From the NCBI RefSeq assembly GCF_014647375.1, contig NZ_BMPB01000003.1, positions 248,001-312,000 of the forward strand: a stretch of 64,000 nt of DNA, given 5' to 3'. Below are positions 1 to 6,991 of the stretch, piece by piece. This DNA is from Parabacteroides faecis. GTDB taxonomy: Bacteria; Bacteroidota; Bacteroidia; Bacteroidales; Tannerellaceae. The notes beneath the pieces were generated by a model that was given only the letters and a program-made list of their open reading frames with translations, was not told the origin of the DNA and did no database searches. The stretch's first letter is position 1, and each line of letters begins with the position of its first letter. The position numbers and the translations under genes were made by a program.

Positions 1-1
1 G

Positions 2-490
2 TTCTCTACCAACATCTTAGGAAACCGCGACGGTGAAGTATTGGATGATCCTGCAAACTTCAAGACAAAAGAAGTAAGTAAACTGTCAGTGATCGACAAC
101 ATCTTCGAACCTGAAAAATATCCGGATCTGTACGGTGACGTATATCATAAGGTACGTATCAACTACTACCCGCCCCGTAAAGACAACAAAGAAGCATGGG
201 ATAACATCGATATTTTCGGATGGATGGGTTACCCGATGGAAATCAAGGTAAACTTCCTTTGCCGCGACTCCATCCTCGCTGCTCCTATCGCCCTCGACCT
301 GGTATTGTTCAGCGATCTTGCCATGCGTGCCGGCATGTCTGGTATCCAGACCTGGCTGTCATTCTTCTGCAAGAGCCCGATGCACGACTTCGAACACCAG
401 CCTGTTCACGACCTGTTCCAGCAGTGGAGAATGGTTAAACAGACCTTGCGTGATATGATCGGAGAAAAAGCACCTAGCTATCTGGATTGA
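2..490 (+). CDS. ino1: Inositol-3-phosphate synthase (C-terminal part; 5' end outside window)
   Basis: The reading frame is already open at base 2, so only the last ~162 residues are present. Inositol-3-phosphate synthase converts glucose 6-phosphate to 1L-myo-inositol 1-phosphate with NAD+. The fragment begins at the family signature NILGNRDG, followed by FKTKEVSK; the later GWMGYPMEIKVNFLCRDS and the AAPIALDLV segment are typical of the C-terminal half of bacterial and archaeal enzymes. It is the first visible gene of a block with a nucleotidyltransferase, an ATP-grasp protein, a CDP-alcohol phosphatidyltransferase and a HAD phosphatase, so its product probably feeds inositol-phosphate head-group synthesis. 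A terminator-like hairpin follows. The TTG at 41 is an internal codon, not a start. Confidence 0.93.
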   Translation, partial: FSTNILGNRDGEVLDDPANFKTKEVSKLSVIDNIFEPEKYPDLYGDVYHKVRINYYPPRKDNKEAWDNIDIFGWMGYPMEIKVNFLCRDSILAAPIALDLVLFSDLAMRAGMSGIQTWLSFFCKSPMHDFEHQPVHDLFQQWRMVKQTLRDMIGEKAPSYLD

Positions 491-507
491 TACACACATA
501 TAAGAAA

Positions 508-560
508 GATTTCTTCTATCCGTTCAAAAAGTTTTTCCACGGATAGAAGAAATTCTTTTT
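508..560 (+). terminator. Rho-independent terminator after ino1
   Basis: A perfect 13-bp stem (TTTCTTCTATCCG at 510-522, complement at 540-552) with a 17-nt loop is followed by a T-run at 556-560. It sits directly after the synthase stop codon, so downstream genes may use read-through or their own promoter. Confidence 0.75.
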
Positions 561-601
561 CATATATCAATCATCTTTATTCAAATAGTTTCTGATAAAA
601 T

Positions 602-1303
602 ATGGATTATGCAATCATTGCGGCAGGCGAGGGTTCCCGGCTGGTGCAAGAAGGAGTAAAATGCCCCAAACCACTGGTACAACTGAACGGTACGACATTA
701 ATAGACCGGTTGATCGATGTTTTTCTGAAAAACGACGCATCGTCTATCAGTATTATCGTCAATGAAGAAATGACGGAAGTACAGGAACACCTGCGTAAGA
801 TGGAACTACCCGTTCCCTTTTACCTGCTGGTAAAGTCCACGCCCAGTTCCATGCACAGCTTTTACGAGCTAAGTCACTATCTGGACAGCGATAGCGTCTG
901 CCTGACTACCGTCGATACCATTTTCAGGGAAGAAGAATTCGGCGGATATATCCGTGAATTCCTGAAAGACAACCAACTGGACGGTTTGATGGCTGTAACG
1001 GATTTCATCGACGACGAAAAGCCGTTATACGTAGATACCGATGAAGATCTAACGATCCGCGGCTTTCTGGACAAACAGGGAGAACCGGCATGCACCTACA
1101 TATCCGGCGGCATCTATTGCCTGCGGCGTTCCGGATTGAAAGTGCTGAACAATGCCATTGAACAAGGCATGTCGCGCATGCGCAATTACCAGCGCCAACT
1201 GATAGCCGAAGGATTAAAGCTAAAGGCATATCCTTTCAGCAAGATCGTAGACGTAGACCATGCAGAAGATATCCAAAAAGCCGAAGAGTTTTTAAACAGT
1301 TAA
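602..1303 (+). CDS. MobA-like / sugar-phosphate nucleotidyltransferase
   Basis: A 233-residue protein of the NTP-transferase fold. Residues 5-13 (IIAAGEGSR) form the nucleotide-binding loop and CPKPLVQLNG (~22-31) carries the conserved Lys. A mid-protein TTVDTIF supplies a metal-binding Asp, and near the C terminus VDVDHAEDI is typical of cytidylyl/uridylyl transferases. Enzymes of this type join a sugar or polyol phosphate to an NTP. Because it lies between inositol-3-phosphate synthase and a CDP-alcohol phosphatidyltransferase, a plausible substrate is inositol phosphate, giving CDP-inositol as in archaeal/thermophile di-inositol-phosphate synthesis. That substrate is inference; the fold assignment is firm. 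Confidence 0.82.
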   Translation: MDYAIIAAGEGSRLVQEGVKCPKPLVQLNGTTLIDRLIDVFLKNDASSISIIVNEEMTEVQEHLRKMELPVPFYLLVKSTPSSMHSFYELSHYLDSDSVCLTTVDTIFREEEFGGYIREFLKDNQLDGLMAVTDFIDDEKPLYVDTDEDLTIRGFLDKQGEPACTYISGGIYCLRRSGLKVLNNAIEQGMSRMRNYQRQLIAEGLKLKAYPFSKIVDVDHAEDIQKAEEFLNS

Positions 1304-1392
1304 CAGTTGACAAGTGACAATTGACAGTTCGTTCGGTAACTCTCACTTGTCATCTGTCATCTGTCAACTATCAACTGTCAACTAAAAAAGTA
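1300..1392 (+). repeat. Intergenic repeat with TTGACA/TGTCAA-type units
   Basis: The gap between two operon genes is filled by short units such as CAGTTGACAAGTGACAATTG on the left and CTGTCAACTATCAACTGTCA on the right, which form an imperfect inverted repeat. Similar units recur at about 21675-21700, 22112-22143 and inside the primase gene (24975-25090). I read this as an interspersed Bacteroidales repeat family; its function is unknown. Confidence 0.6.
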
Positions 1393-2250
1393 ATGAGCAA
1401 ACTAACTATAGCAGGTATTCGTCGGGAAAATCAGTTTTCCCCCAATCATATCGGGAACGATGCCGCCATCTTTGCCCTGACCGTTCAGCACCTGCGCGAT
1501 CTGGGATGTGAAGTAAACGAATACATAGAATCAGACCTGATAGTCCGTCATTTCCAGGAATCAGCCATTTTCAATATGGTAAGGAACTGGACCTCTATCC
1601 ATAAACTCCAGCAAATGGAAGACCGGGGCTATACGGTTATCAACTCCGGTTATGGAATTGAGAACTGTACACGTGAGAAAATGACCCGCCTGTTAATGTC
1701 GAACAACATCTCACATCCTGCCAGCCTGATCCTTCCGACCGACGAAGATCCGACTGCCGCCATTGAAGAAGCGGGATTTTTCAACAGCTGGATCAAACGG
1801 GGTGACTTTCATGCCATCCACCGGGAAGACGTCACTTACGTCAGAAATCCGGAAGAAGCCAAAACGATCCTGAAAGAATACGCGATCCGCGGAATCAAAA
1901 CAGCCGTGATCAACGAACACCTGGTCGGCGACCTGGTCAAATTTTACGGCGTGACGGGAACAGATTTCTTTTATTGGTTCTATCCGTCTAACCAGCATCA
2001 CAGCAAGTTCGGTTTAGAACAAATAAACGGAACAGCCAAAGGCATTCCGTTTGACAAGCCAAAGCTGCAGCAGCTTTGTAGCCAGGCTGCGGAAGTACTG
2101 AATATACATATTTACGGAGGCGACTGCATTATATCCGAAGACGGTTCGATCCGTCTGATCGATTTTAACGACTGGCCCAGCTTTGCCCCTTGCCGTGACG
2201 AGGCTGCCCCCCACATTGCCCGCCGTATCTATAATTTAATCAGCAAATAA
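1393..2250 (+). CDS. ATP-grasp domain protein, possible inositol-phosphate kinase or ligase
   Basis: A 285-residue protein. I choose the ATG at 1393 because the upstream in-frame TTG lies in the intergenic repeat. The layout is ATP-grasp: an N-terminal substrate region, a central WIKRGDF segment (Lys likely contacts ATP), VINEHLVGDLVKFYGV as the adenine/hinge strand, and a C-terminal DCIISEDGSIRLIDFND with metal-binding Asp/Asn residues. ATP-grasp enzymes phosphorylate substrates or make amide bonds; inositol 5/6-kinases share this fold. Its stop overlaps the next start by one base. The position in an inositol operon suggests a kinase acting on an inositol compound, but a ligase role is equally possible. 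Confidence 0.72.
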   Translation: MSKLTIAGIRRENQFSPNHIGNDAAIFALTVQHLRDLGCEVNEYIESDLIVRHFQESAIFNMVRNWTSIHKLQQMEDRGYTVINSGYGIENCTREKMTRLLMSNNISHPASLILPTDEDPTAAIEEAGFFNSWIKRGDFHAIHREDVTYVRNPEEAKTILKEYAIRGIKTAVINEHLVGDLVKFYGVTGTDFFYWFYPSNQHHSKFGLEQINGTAKGIPFDKPKLQQLCSQAAEVLNIHIYGGDCIISEDGSIRLIDFNDWPSFAPCRDEAAPHIARRIYNLISK

Positions 2251-3167
2251 TGGAAGAGACAACAAAGAAACCTGATATAGAGTCCACACTCAAATCCCTG
2301 GATACCGAAGAGTTCATCGATATCCATTTCTATCGCCCGATCGGTTACCGTTGGGCGTTATTCTTCAATAAACTGGGAGTATCTCCCAATGCGATCACGG
2401 TCGCCAGCATATTCATCGGCATCGCCGCCGGTATCTGCTTCTATTACCAGAGCCTGACTATTAATATAATAGGTATGCTGCTGCTGATCTGGGCAAACTC
2501 ATACGACAGTGCCGACGGTCAGCTGGCACGTATGACCGGTAAAAAAACACCTCTTGGACGTATCCTGGACGGGACAGCCGGAGACTGTTGGTTTATAGCC
2601 ATCTACGCAGCTATCTGCCTTCGCCTGACACCGGAATGGGGCATCTGGATCTGGATATTTGCAGCCATCACCGGATTTTTCCACAGTAAACAGGCTGCTA
2701 TGGCAGATTATTACCGGAACATCCACCTGCTCTTCCTGAAAGGAAAGGCAGGCAGCGAACTCTCCCACTCTCCTGCCCTGAAAGAGAAATACAAGACCAT
2801 GAGCTGGAAAAAGGATTTCATCTACAAACTTTTTGAAACATTTTATATCAACTATACGGTCGGACAGGAATCGCTGTCGCCCAGGTTTCAGAAAATGATG
2901 CACATAATCCGCACCAAATATCACGACGAAGCGCCGGAATGGTTCCGTAAAGCCTTCCGTGAAAAAAGTCTGCCGTTGATGAAATACACCAATATGCTAT
3001 CTTTCAACACGCGTGTCATTGCCCTATTTGTCAGTCTGTTCATCGACATGCCGTGGTTGTATTTCGTATTTGAAATGACAGTATTGAATATTATGCTGGC
3101 ATATATGATCGTCAAACACGAACATATATGTACCGCATTCACCAAAGAGCTTGAATCAAAATCATAA
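2250..3167 (+). CDS. CDP-alcohol phosphatidyltransferase family membrane protein
   Basis: A 305-residue integral membrane enzyme. The CDP-alcohol phosphotransferase signature is at residues 86-112: DSADGQLAR, then G103, D107 and D112. In the classical motif the last Asp is four residues after the third; here that position is Gly and Asp comes at plus five. At least five hydrophobic segments are visible (about 45-65, 72-84, 113-140 and two near the C terminus). The family transfers a phosphoalcohol from a CDP-activated donor to an alcohol; in this setting inositol, inositol phosphate or CDP-inositol is likely involved. Translation is coupled to the ATP-grasp gene by an A shared between stop and start. 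Confidence 0.85.
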   Translation: MEETTKKPDIESTLKSLDTEEFIDIHFYRPIGYRWALFFNKLGVSPNAITVASIFIGIAAGICFYYQSLTINIIGMLLLIWANSYDSADGQLARMTGKKTPLGRILDGTAGDCWFIAIYAAICLRLTPEWGIWIWIFAAITGFFHSKQAAMADYYRNIHLLFLKGKAGSELSHSPALKEKYKTMSWKKDFIYKLFETFYINYTVGQESLSPRFQKMMHIIRTKYHDEAPEWFRKAFREKSLPLMKYTNMLSFNTRVIALFVSLFIDMPWLYFVFEMTVLNIMLAYMIVKHEHICTAFTKELESKS

Positions 3168-3171
3168 ATAT

Positions 3172-3894
3172 ATGTTCGAACCAGACAAGATAAAAGGAAT
3201 CATATTCGATTACGGCGGCACCATCGACAGCAATGGCATGCACTGGGCCGAAGTGATCTGGATGGCTTACCAGGCAGAGGAAGTTCCGGTCAGTAAAGAA
3301 ACTTTCCGGAATGCTTATGTGCACGGCGAACGGACGTTAGGTAAAAATCCGATCGTAAAACCCCATCATACTTTCCTCGACATGCTGCGCCTGAAAACAG
3401 ACATACAGATCGAATGGCTCAAAGCAGGTGATTTTATCCCGGAAGCATACGCAACATCCGGATTAAAACAACGGCTTGCCGACTGGTGTTACGCGTATGC
3501 ACGTAAATCCATCGACACAGCCCGTCCCATACTCGAGGCTTTATCGCAGAAATACCCGCTGGTACTGGTATCCAATTTCTACGGAAACATCGAATCGGTC
3601 CTGAAGGACTTCCATCTGGACAGCTATTTCCAGTCGATTGTCGAATCGGCCGTAGTCGGTATCCGCAAACCCGATCCTGCCATATTCGGATTAGGAGTAA
3701 AAGAGTTATCGCTTCCTGCTGAAGAGATCGTCGTTATCGGCGATTCCTACGACAAAGATATTGTCCCGGCCACTACTATCGGATGCCAAACAATCTGGTT
3801 GAAAAGCATCGGCTGGAGCGATTACGAAGGAAATGAAACTGCTGATCTCGTTATTACGGATTTCCCTGAGCTGGAAAAGGCTTTCGCCCTGTAG
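3172..3894 (+). CDS. HAD-superfamily phosphatase
   Basis: A 240-residue protein; the ATG at 3172 is preferred over an upstream TTG because FDYGGTID then falls at the usual distance from the N terminus. HAD motif I is FDYGGTID (nucleophile Asp, with Gly replacing the second Asp as in many YjjG-like members), motif II is the Ser in LVSNFYG, motif III the Lys in GIRKPDP, and motif IV GDSYDKD. The helical cap is inserted between motifs I and II. As last gene of the inositol block it may remove the phosphate left by the phosphotransferase step, analogous to phosphatidylinositol-phosphate phosphatase. The substrate is inferred. Confidence 0.82.
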   Translation: MFEPDKIKGIIFDYGGTIDSNGMHWAEVIWMAYQAEEVPVSKETFRNAYVHGERTLGKNPIVKPHHTFLDMLRLKTDIQIEWLKAGDFIPEAYATSGLKQRLADWCYAYARKSIDTARPILEALSQKYPLVLVSNFYGNIESVLKDFHLDSYFQSIVESAVVGIRKPDPAIFGLGVKELSLPAEEIVVIGDSYDKDIVPATTIGCQTIWLKSIGWSDYEGNETADLVITDFPELEKAFAL

Positions 3895-3944
3895 ACATTT
3901 TGACCATCAATGGTTCAATAAGAACCTTTCAGAAAATAAAAGCC

Positions 3945-3981
3945 GCCCTATCTTTGCATATAAAAAAGATAGGGCTTTATT
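3945..3981 (+). terminator. Hairpin terminator of the inositol operon, overlapping a candidate promoter
   Basis: An 11-bp perfect stem (GCCCTATCTTT at 3945-3955, complement at 3965-3975) is followed by TTTATTAT, fitting a terminator. The left arm also contains TATCTTTG (3949-3956), a match to the Bacteroidetes -7 box TAnnTTTG, with TTT 19 bp upstream in the -33 position, about 25 bp before the next start codon. One element may serve both roles. Confidence 0.55.
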
Positions 3982-4812
3982 ATGTTGAAAAGATGTGTTT
4001 TTTTACTATTCGTTCTACTCACCTCATGCGATCTGATAGACTACCATCCGTACGACGGAAGAATATCGTACAAAGAAGATAAAGATATTAATGAAACGAA
4101 TATCTTTAAGATACAGAATACCTGCCAAAATAAAGACACCATTCGTTTTGCCTTTACAGGCGACACACAACGCTGGTTGGACGAAACAAACGATTTCGTG
4201 AAGCATATCAATCAACAAGATTCCATCGATTTTGTCATTCATGGAGGAGACCTGACCGATTTCGGTATTAAGAAAGAATATATCTGGCAACATTCGATCC
4301 TGTCCAAACTGAAAATGCCTTATGTCGCCCTGATCGGTAATCATGATATTATTGGTAACGGGGAACTGGTATACGAAGACATGTACGGTCCCAAAAACTT
4401 TTCGTTCCGGGTCGGACCTTCACATAGTTATGGCGGAGGAGCCGCATTTCGTTTCATCTGCCTGAATACGAATGCCCTCGAATACGATTACTCTATCCCC
4501 GTACCTGATTTTTCCTTTATAAAGAGCGAACTGAACAGTACAACGGAAGATGATAAATGTACGATCTTTGTCATGCATGTCCCACCCGGAAGCGAGCAAT
4601 TCAATAATAATGTGGCAGATATCTTCCAGGAAAAGATTCGGGAATTCCCCAACCCTCTTTTTTGCCTGCATGCCCATGATCATAACTTTGCCGCCCGCGA
4701 GTTATTCAACGACGGGATTATTTATTATTGCTGCGACAATATCGGCAAACGTACCTATTTACTCTTTACCGTAACACCAGATAGCTACTCCTATGAAATC
4801 ATTAAATTTTAA
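3982..4812 (+). CDS. Calcineurin-like metallophosphoesterase lipoprotein
   Basis: A 276-residue protein with a short lipoprotein signal peptide ending in LLTSC (Cys16 lipidated). The dinuclear-metal signature is nearly complete: FTGDTQ, HGGDLTD, IGNHD, the His in VMHVPP, and HAHDH near the C terminus. It therefore probably hydrolyses a phosphoester in the periplasm or at the outer membrane; the substrate is unknown. It overlaps the next gene by 20 bp, so the two are co-translated. A Bacteroidetes-type promoter may lie in the upstream hairpin. There is no sequence clue linking it to the inositol genes. Confidence 0.86.
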   Translation: MLKRCVFLLFVLLTSCDLIDYHPYDGRISYKEDKDINETNIFKIQNTCQNKDTIRFAFTGDTQRWLDETNDFVKHINQQDSIDFVIHGGDLTDFGIKKEYIWQHSILSKLKMPYVALIGNHDIIGNGELVYEDMYGPKNFSFRVGPSHSYGGGAAFRFICLNTNALEYDYSIPVPDFSFIKSELNSTTEDDKCTIFVMHVPPGSEQFNNNVADIFQEKIREFPNPLFCLHAHDHNFAARELFNDGIIYYCCDNIGKRTYLLFTVTPDSYSYEIIKF

Positions 4813-5467
4813 AACATCCTTACTACTCATATTCATACTTTTATCATTTTACACAACAGCTCAGGACAGTATTCCGGCAATAACAGGGTATGAAAAACGC
4901 ATAGAAAGATACACGTCATTATGGGATCATCTGATTCCCCGATACAGCAAAATACAATTTGCCGGATCGATGGGAATGTTTTCCTTCGGAGTCGGCTGGA
5001 ACTATTACCGCCATCATTGGGAAACAGACCTTTTATTCGGCTTTGTCCCCAAAACCACCCGTAACCTGAAAGCAGAAAGTGCCAAAAAGCGTCATGCCAT
5101 GGCTACATTTACATTAAAGCAAAATTATATCCCCTGGAGAGTCCCATTGCACAAAAACATCGATTTCGAACCGTTAACAACAGGACTATACATAAACACT
5201 CTGCTCAACAGGCAGTTTTGGGTCCATAGCCCGGACAAATATCCCGAAGGATATTATTTTTTTTCAACCCGGATACGAACCCATATCTTTTTGGGCGAAC
5301 GTGTCACTTTCAAGTTCAATAATCCGGGACGCTGGCATAAATCTGTCACGTTATTTTATGAACTCAGCTCATGCGACCTATACATATTGAACAAAATCGG
5401 GAACAAATATCTAAAGCCGAAAGATTTTTTAAGTTTATCGTTTGGGTTAAAATTTCAGATACTGTAA
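4793..5467 (+). CDS. Outer-membrane beta-barrel-like protein of unknown function
   Basis: A 224-residue protein with a signal peptide (hydrophobic residues ~8-21, cleavage after YTTAQ). The mature part alternates aromatic and polar residues (SMGMFSFGVGWNYYRHHW, LLFGFV, FFSTRIRTHIFLG) and ends LSFGLKFQIL, all typical of small outer-membrane barrels. No family is recognised with certainty. The start overlaps the phosphoesterase gene by 20 bp, making the two a coupled exported pair. Confidence 0.68.
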   Translation: MKSLNFKTSLLLIFILLSFYTTAQDSIPAITGYEKRIERYTSLWDHLIPRYSKIQFAGSMGMFSFGVGWNYYRHHWETDLLFGFVPKTTRNLKAESAKKRHAMATFTLKQNYIPWRVPLHKNIDFEPLTTGLYINTLLNRQFWVHSPDKYPEGYYFFSTRIRTHIFLGERVTFKFNNPGRWHKSVTLFYELSSCDLYILNKIGNKYLKPKDFLSLSFGLKFQIL

Positions 5468-5619
5468 AAAGAAGTTTTTAATATATATAAAAAAGCGGCT
5501 CCTTATTGTAATATTTAACACATAATCACACTCTCCGAAAAACCGCAAAACTGTAACGACACTCAGTATTCATTTTAATAGATAAACAGCTATATCACAT
5601 AGATATAAGATACAAAGTA

Positions 5620-5653
5620 GTGACTAAAAAAAACGATCGTTTTTTTTAGTCAC
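5620..5653. repeat. Left palindromic repeat (IR-L) of the capsule promoter switch
   Basis: A perfect 34-bp palindrome: GTGACT, eight A, CGATCG, eight T, AGTCAC. Its right half (5635-5653) is the inverted copy of the left half of the second repeat (5761-5779) with 18 of 19 bases identical, as expected for recombination sites of an invertible segment. Confidence 0.8.
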
Positions 5654-5655
5654 AG

Positions 5656-5685
5656 CAAAGGTATACATTTTATTTATATCTGCAA
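5656..5685 (-). promoter_or_regulatory. Consensus promoter inside the invertible segment, pointing away from the capsule genes
   Basis: Read on the minus strand, TTG (5683-5685) is followed after exactly 19 bp by TACCTTTG (5656-5663), a full match to the Bacteroidetes TTG-N19-TAnnTTTG promoter. It reads leftward, away from the capsule operon. Inverting the 107 bp between the repeats would put the -7 box at about 5751-5758 reading rightward, roughly 100 bp before the first capsule gene. No comparable plus-strand promoter is seen in the segment, so the present orientation looks OFF. Confidence 0.75.
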
Positions 5686-5756
5686 CAAAGAAAAAGTAGT
5701 AAGATTCTAATAATCAAAAGATCCATAAAAATAATCCTAATTGTTAAAGCGAACAA

Positions 5757-5798
5757 AATAGTGACTAGAAAAAACGATCATTTTGGCTAGTCACTATT
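5757..5798. repeat. Right repeat (IR-R) of the capsule promoter switch
   Basis: An imperfect palindrome with 12-bp perfect arms, AATAGTGACTAG (5757-5768) and its complement (5787-5798), around AAAAAACGATCATTTTGG. The first 19 bases from 5761 match the inverted right arm of the left palindrome except for one A/G change. Confidence 0.78.
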
Positions 5799-5858
5799 TC
5801 GTCACCCTACCTCTGGGACTGACGAACTTTGTCGTATAAAAACAACTAGTATTAAATA

Positions 5859-6962
5859 ATGGCTTACCTACTTATAGCTATATCCTTACTTATATCAATA
5901 TTCCTATCAGCACTGATAATTCCGCGTGTTCTGGTAGTAGCATTCCGAAAAAAGTTATTTGACATACCTGATGAACGGAAAGTCCATAGTGGCATAATTC
6001 CCCGTTTAGGCGGTATCACTTTTGTCCCCACTATCCTCTTTGCCCTCTGTTTCACGACCGGTCTTCGTTATTTAATCGGTTATGAAATCCCTTCAGAGAG
6101 TCTACATTTCATAATTCCCGAATTTTATTTCATGGCCTGTGGCCTGACGTTATTGTATTTATCAGGTATAAAAGACGACCTAGTAGGACTACGCTATAGA
6201 AGTAAATTCGTCATACAGATCATAGCCGCCAGCCTCATTCCCCTATCCGGCTTATGGATCAACAACTTATACGGTATCTTCGGCATTAACGAACTTACCC
6301 CCTGGCTGGGAATCCCTTTTACAATCCTATTAACTGTATTTATCGTCAATGCAATCAACCTGATCGATGGCATCGACGGATTAGCCTCAGGACTCAGCAG
6401 TATATCGCTGTTAACTCTGGGTAGCATATACGTTTATTATAGTCAATGGATATACGCTACACTTGCGTTCTCCACTCTTGGAGTATTGCTTCCTTTCTTT
6501 TATTATAATGTATTTGGAAAAGTAGATCGCTGTAAAAAGATATTTATGGGTGATACCGGGAGCCTGACACTTGGTTATATTCTTGCATTCCTTGCCATAC
6601 GATATGCTTCATATAATCCTCAAGTCGCACCTTATTCAGAAGGAGCAATTATTGTAGCTTTTTCTACTTTAATTATTCCGATGTTTGACGTAATTCGTGT
6701 AGTGTTACTCCGTGCACGAACTCAGAAAAATCTATTTCAGCCAGATAAAAACCACATTCATCACAAATTCTTAGCCATGGGATTGAGCCCACGCAAAAGT
6801 ATGATTTTAATATTAGTAATGGCTGCAGGATTCAGTATTACAAATATTTTATTAATGCCATATGTAAACAATAACATATTATTTTTCACGGATATTTCAA
6901 TTTGGACCGGATTAAATATGTGGTTTGACAAAATTCGAAATATAAAAAATACAAATAATTAA
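5859..6962 (+). CDS. WecA/MraY-family undecaprenyl-phosphate sugar-1-phosphate transferase
   Basis: A 367-residue polytopic membrane protein (about ten hydrophobic segments) that starts glycan assembly by moving a HexNAc-1-phosphate from a UDP-sugar to undecaprenyl phosphate. Family motifs are in order: DERKVHSGIIPRLGG in the first cytoplasmic loop, KDDLVGL (DD motif), NAINLIDGIDGLASG, the FMGDTGSLTLGY aspartate loop, and HIHHKFLAMG. It is the first gene after the inverted-repeat promoter region, and its base composition is less AT-rich than the following genes. There is no UpxY/UpxZ-type regulator before it, unlike many B. fragilis capsule loci. Confidence 0.9.
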   Translation: MAYLLIAISLLISIFLSALIIPRVLVVAFRKKLFDIPDERKVHSGIIPRLGGITFVPTILFALCFTTGLRYLIGYEIPSESLHFIIPEFYFMACGLTLLYLSGIKDDLVGLRYRSKFVIQIIAASLIPLSGLWINNLYGIFGINELTPWLGIPFTILLTVFIVNAINLIDGIDGLASGLSSISLLTLGSIYVYYSQWIYATLAFSTLGVLLPFFYYNVFGKVDRCKKIFMGDTGSLTLGYILAFLAIRYASYNPQVAPYSEGAIIVAFSTLIIPMFDVIRVVLLRARTQKNLFQPDKNHIHHKFLAMGLSPRKSMILILVMAAGFSITNILLMPYVNNNILFFTDISIWTGLNMWFDKIRNIKNTNN

Positions 6963-6991
6963 TTTTTAAGATTCAAAAAAATAAATTCAAA

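Larger units (their letters stand above)
5468..5858. other. Intergenic region before the capsule operon, containing the inverted-repeat switch
   Basis: This 391-bp gap has no gene. From 5620 to 5798 it holds two related palindromes bracketing a promoter (separate entries). The part before 5620 is AT-rich without clear signals. After 5798 there is a 60-bp leader to the first capsule gene, with a weak -7-like GAACTTTG at 5824-5831 and no -33 box. Confidence 0.7.

Noticed and set aside
1321-1392. Extended N terminus (24 residues) for the ATP-grasp protein from TTG 1321
   Set aside because: That stretch is the interspersed repeat; the ATG at 1393 gives a natural N terminus.
5469-5619. Possible extra promoter or inverted repeat (GCGG...CCGC) before the capsule switch
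   Set aside because: Pairing is short and interrupted; no -7/-33 match of quality.
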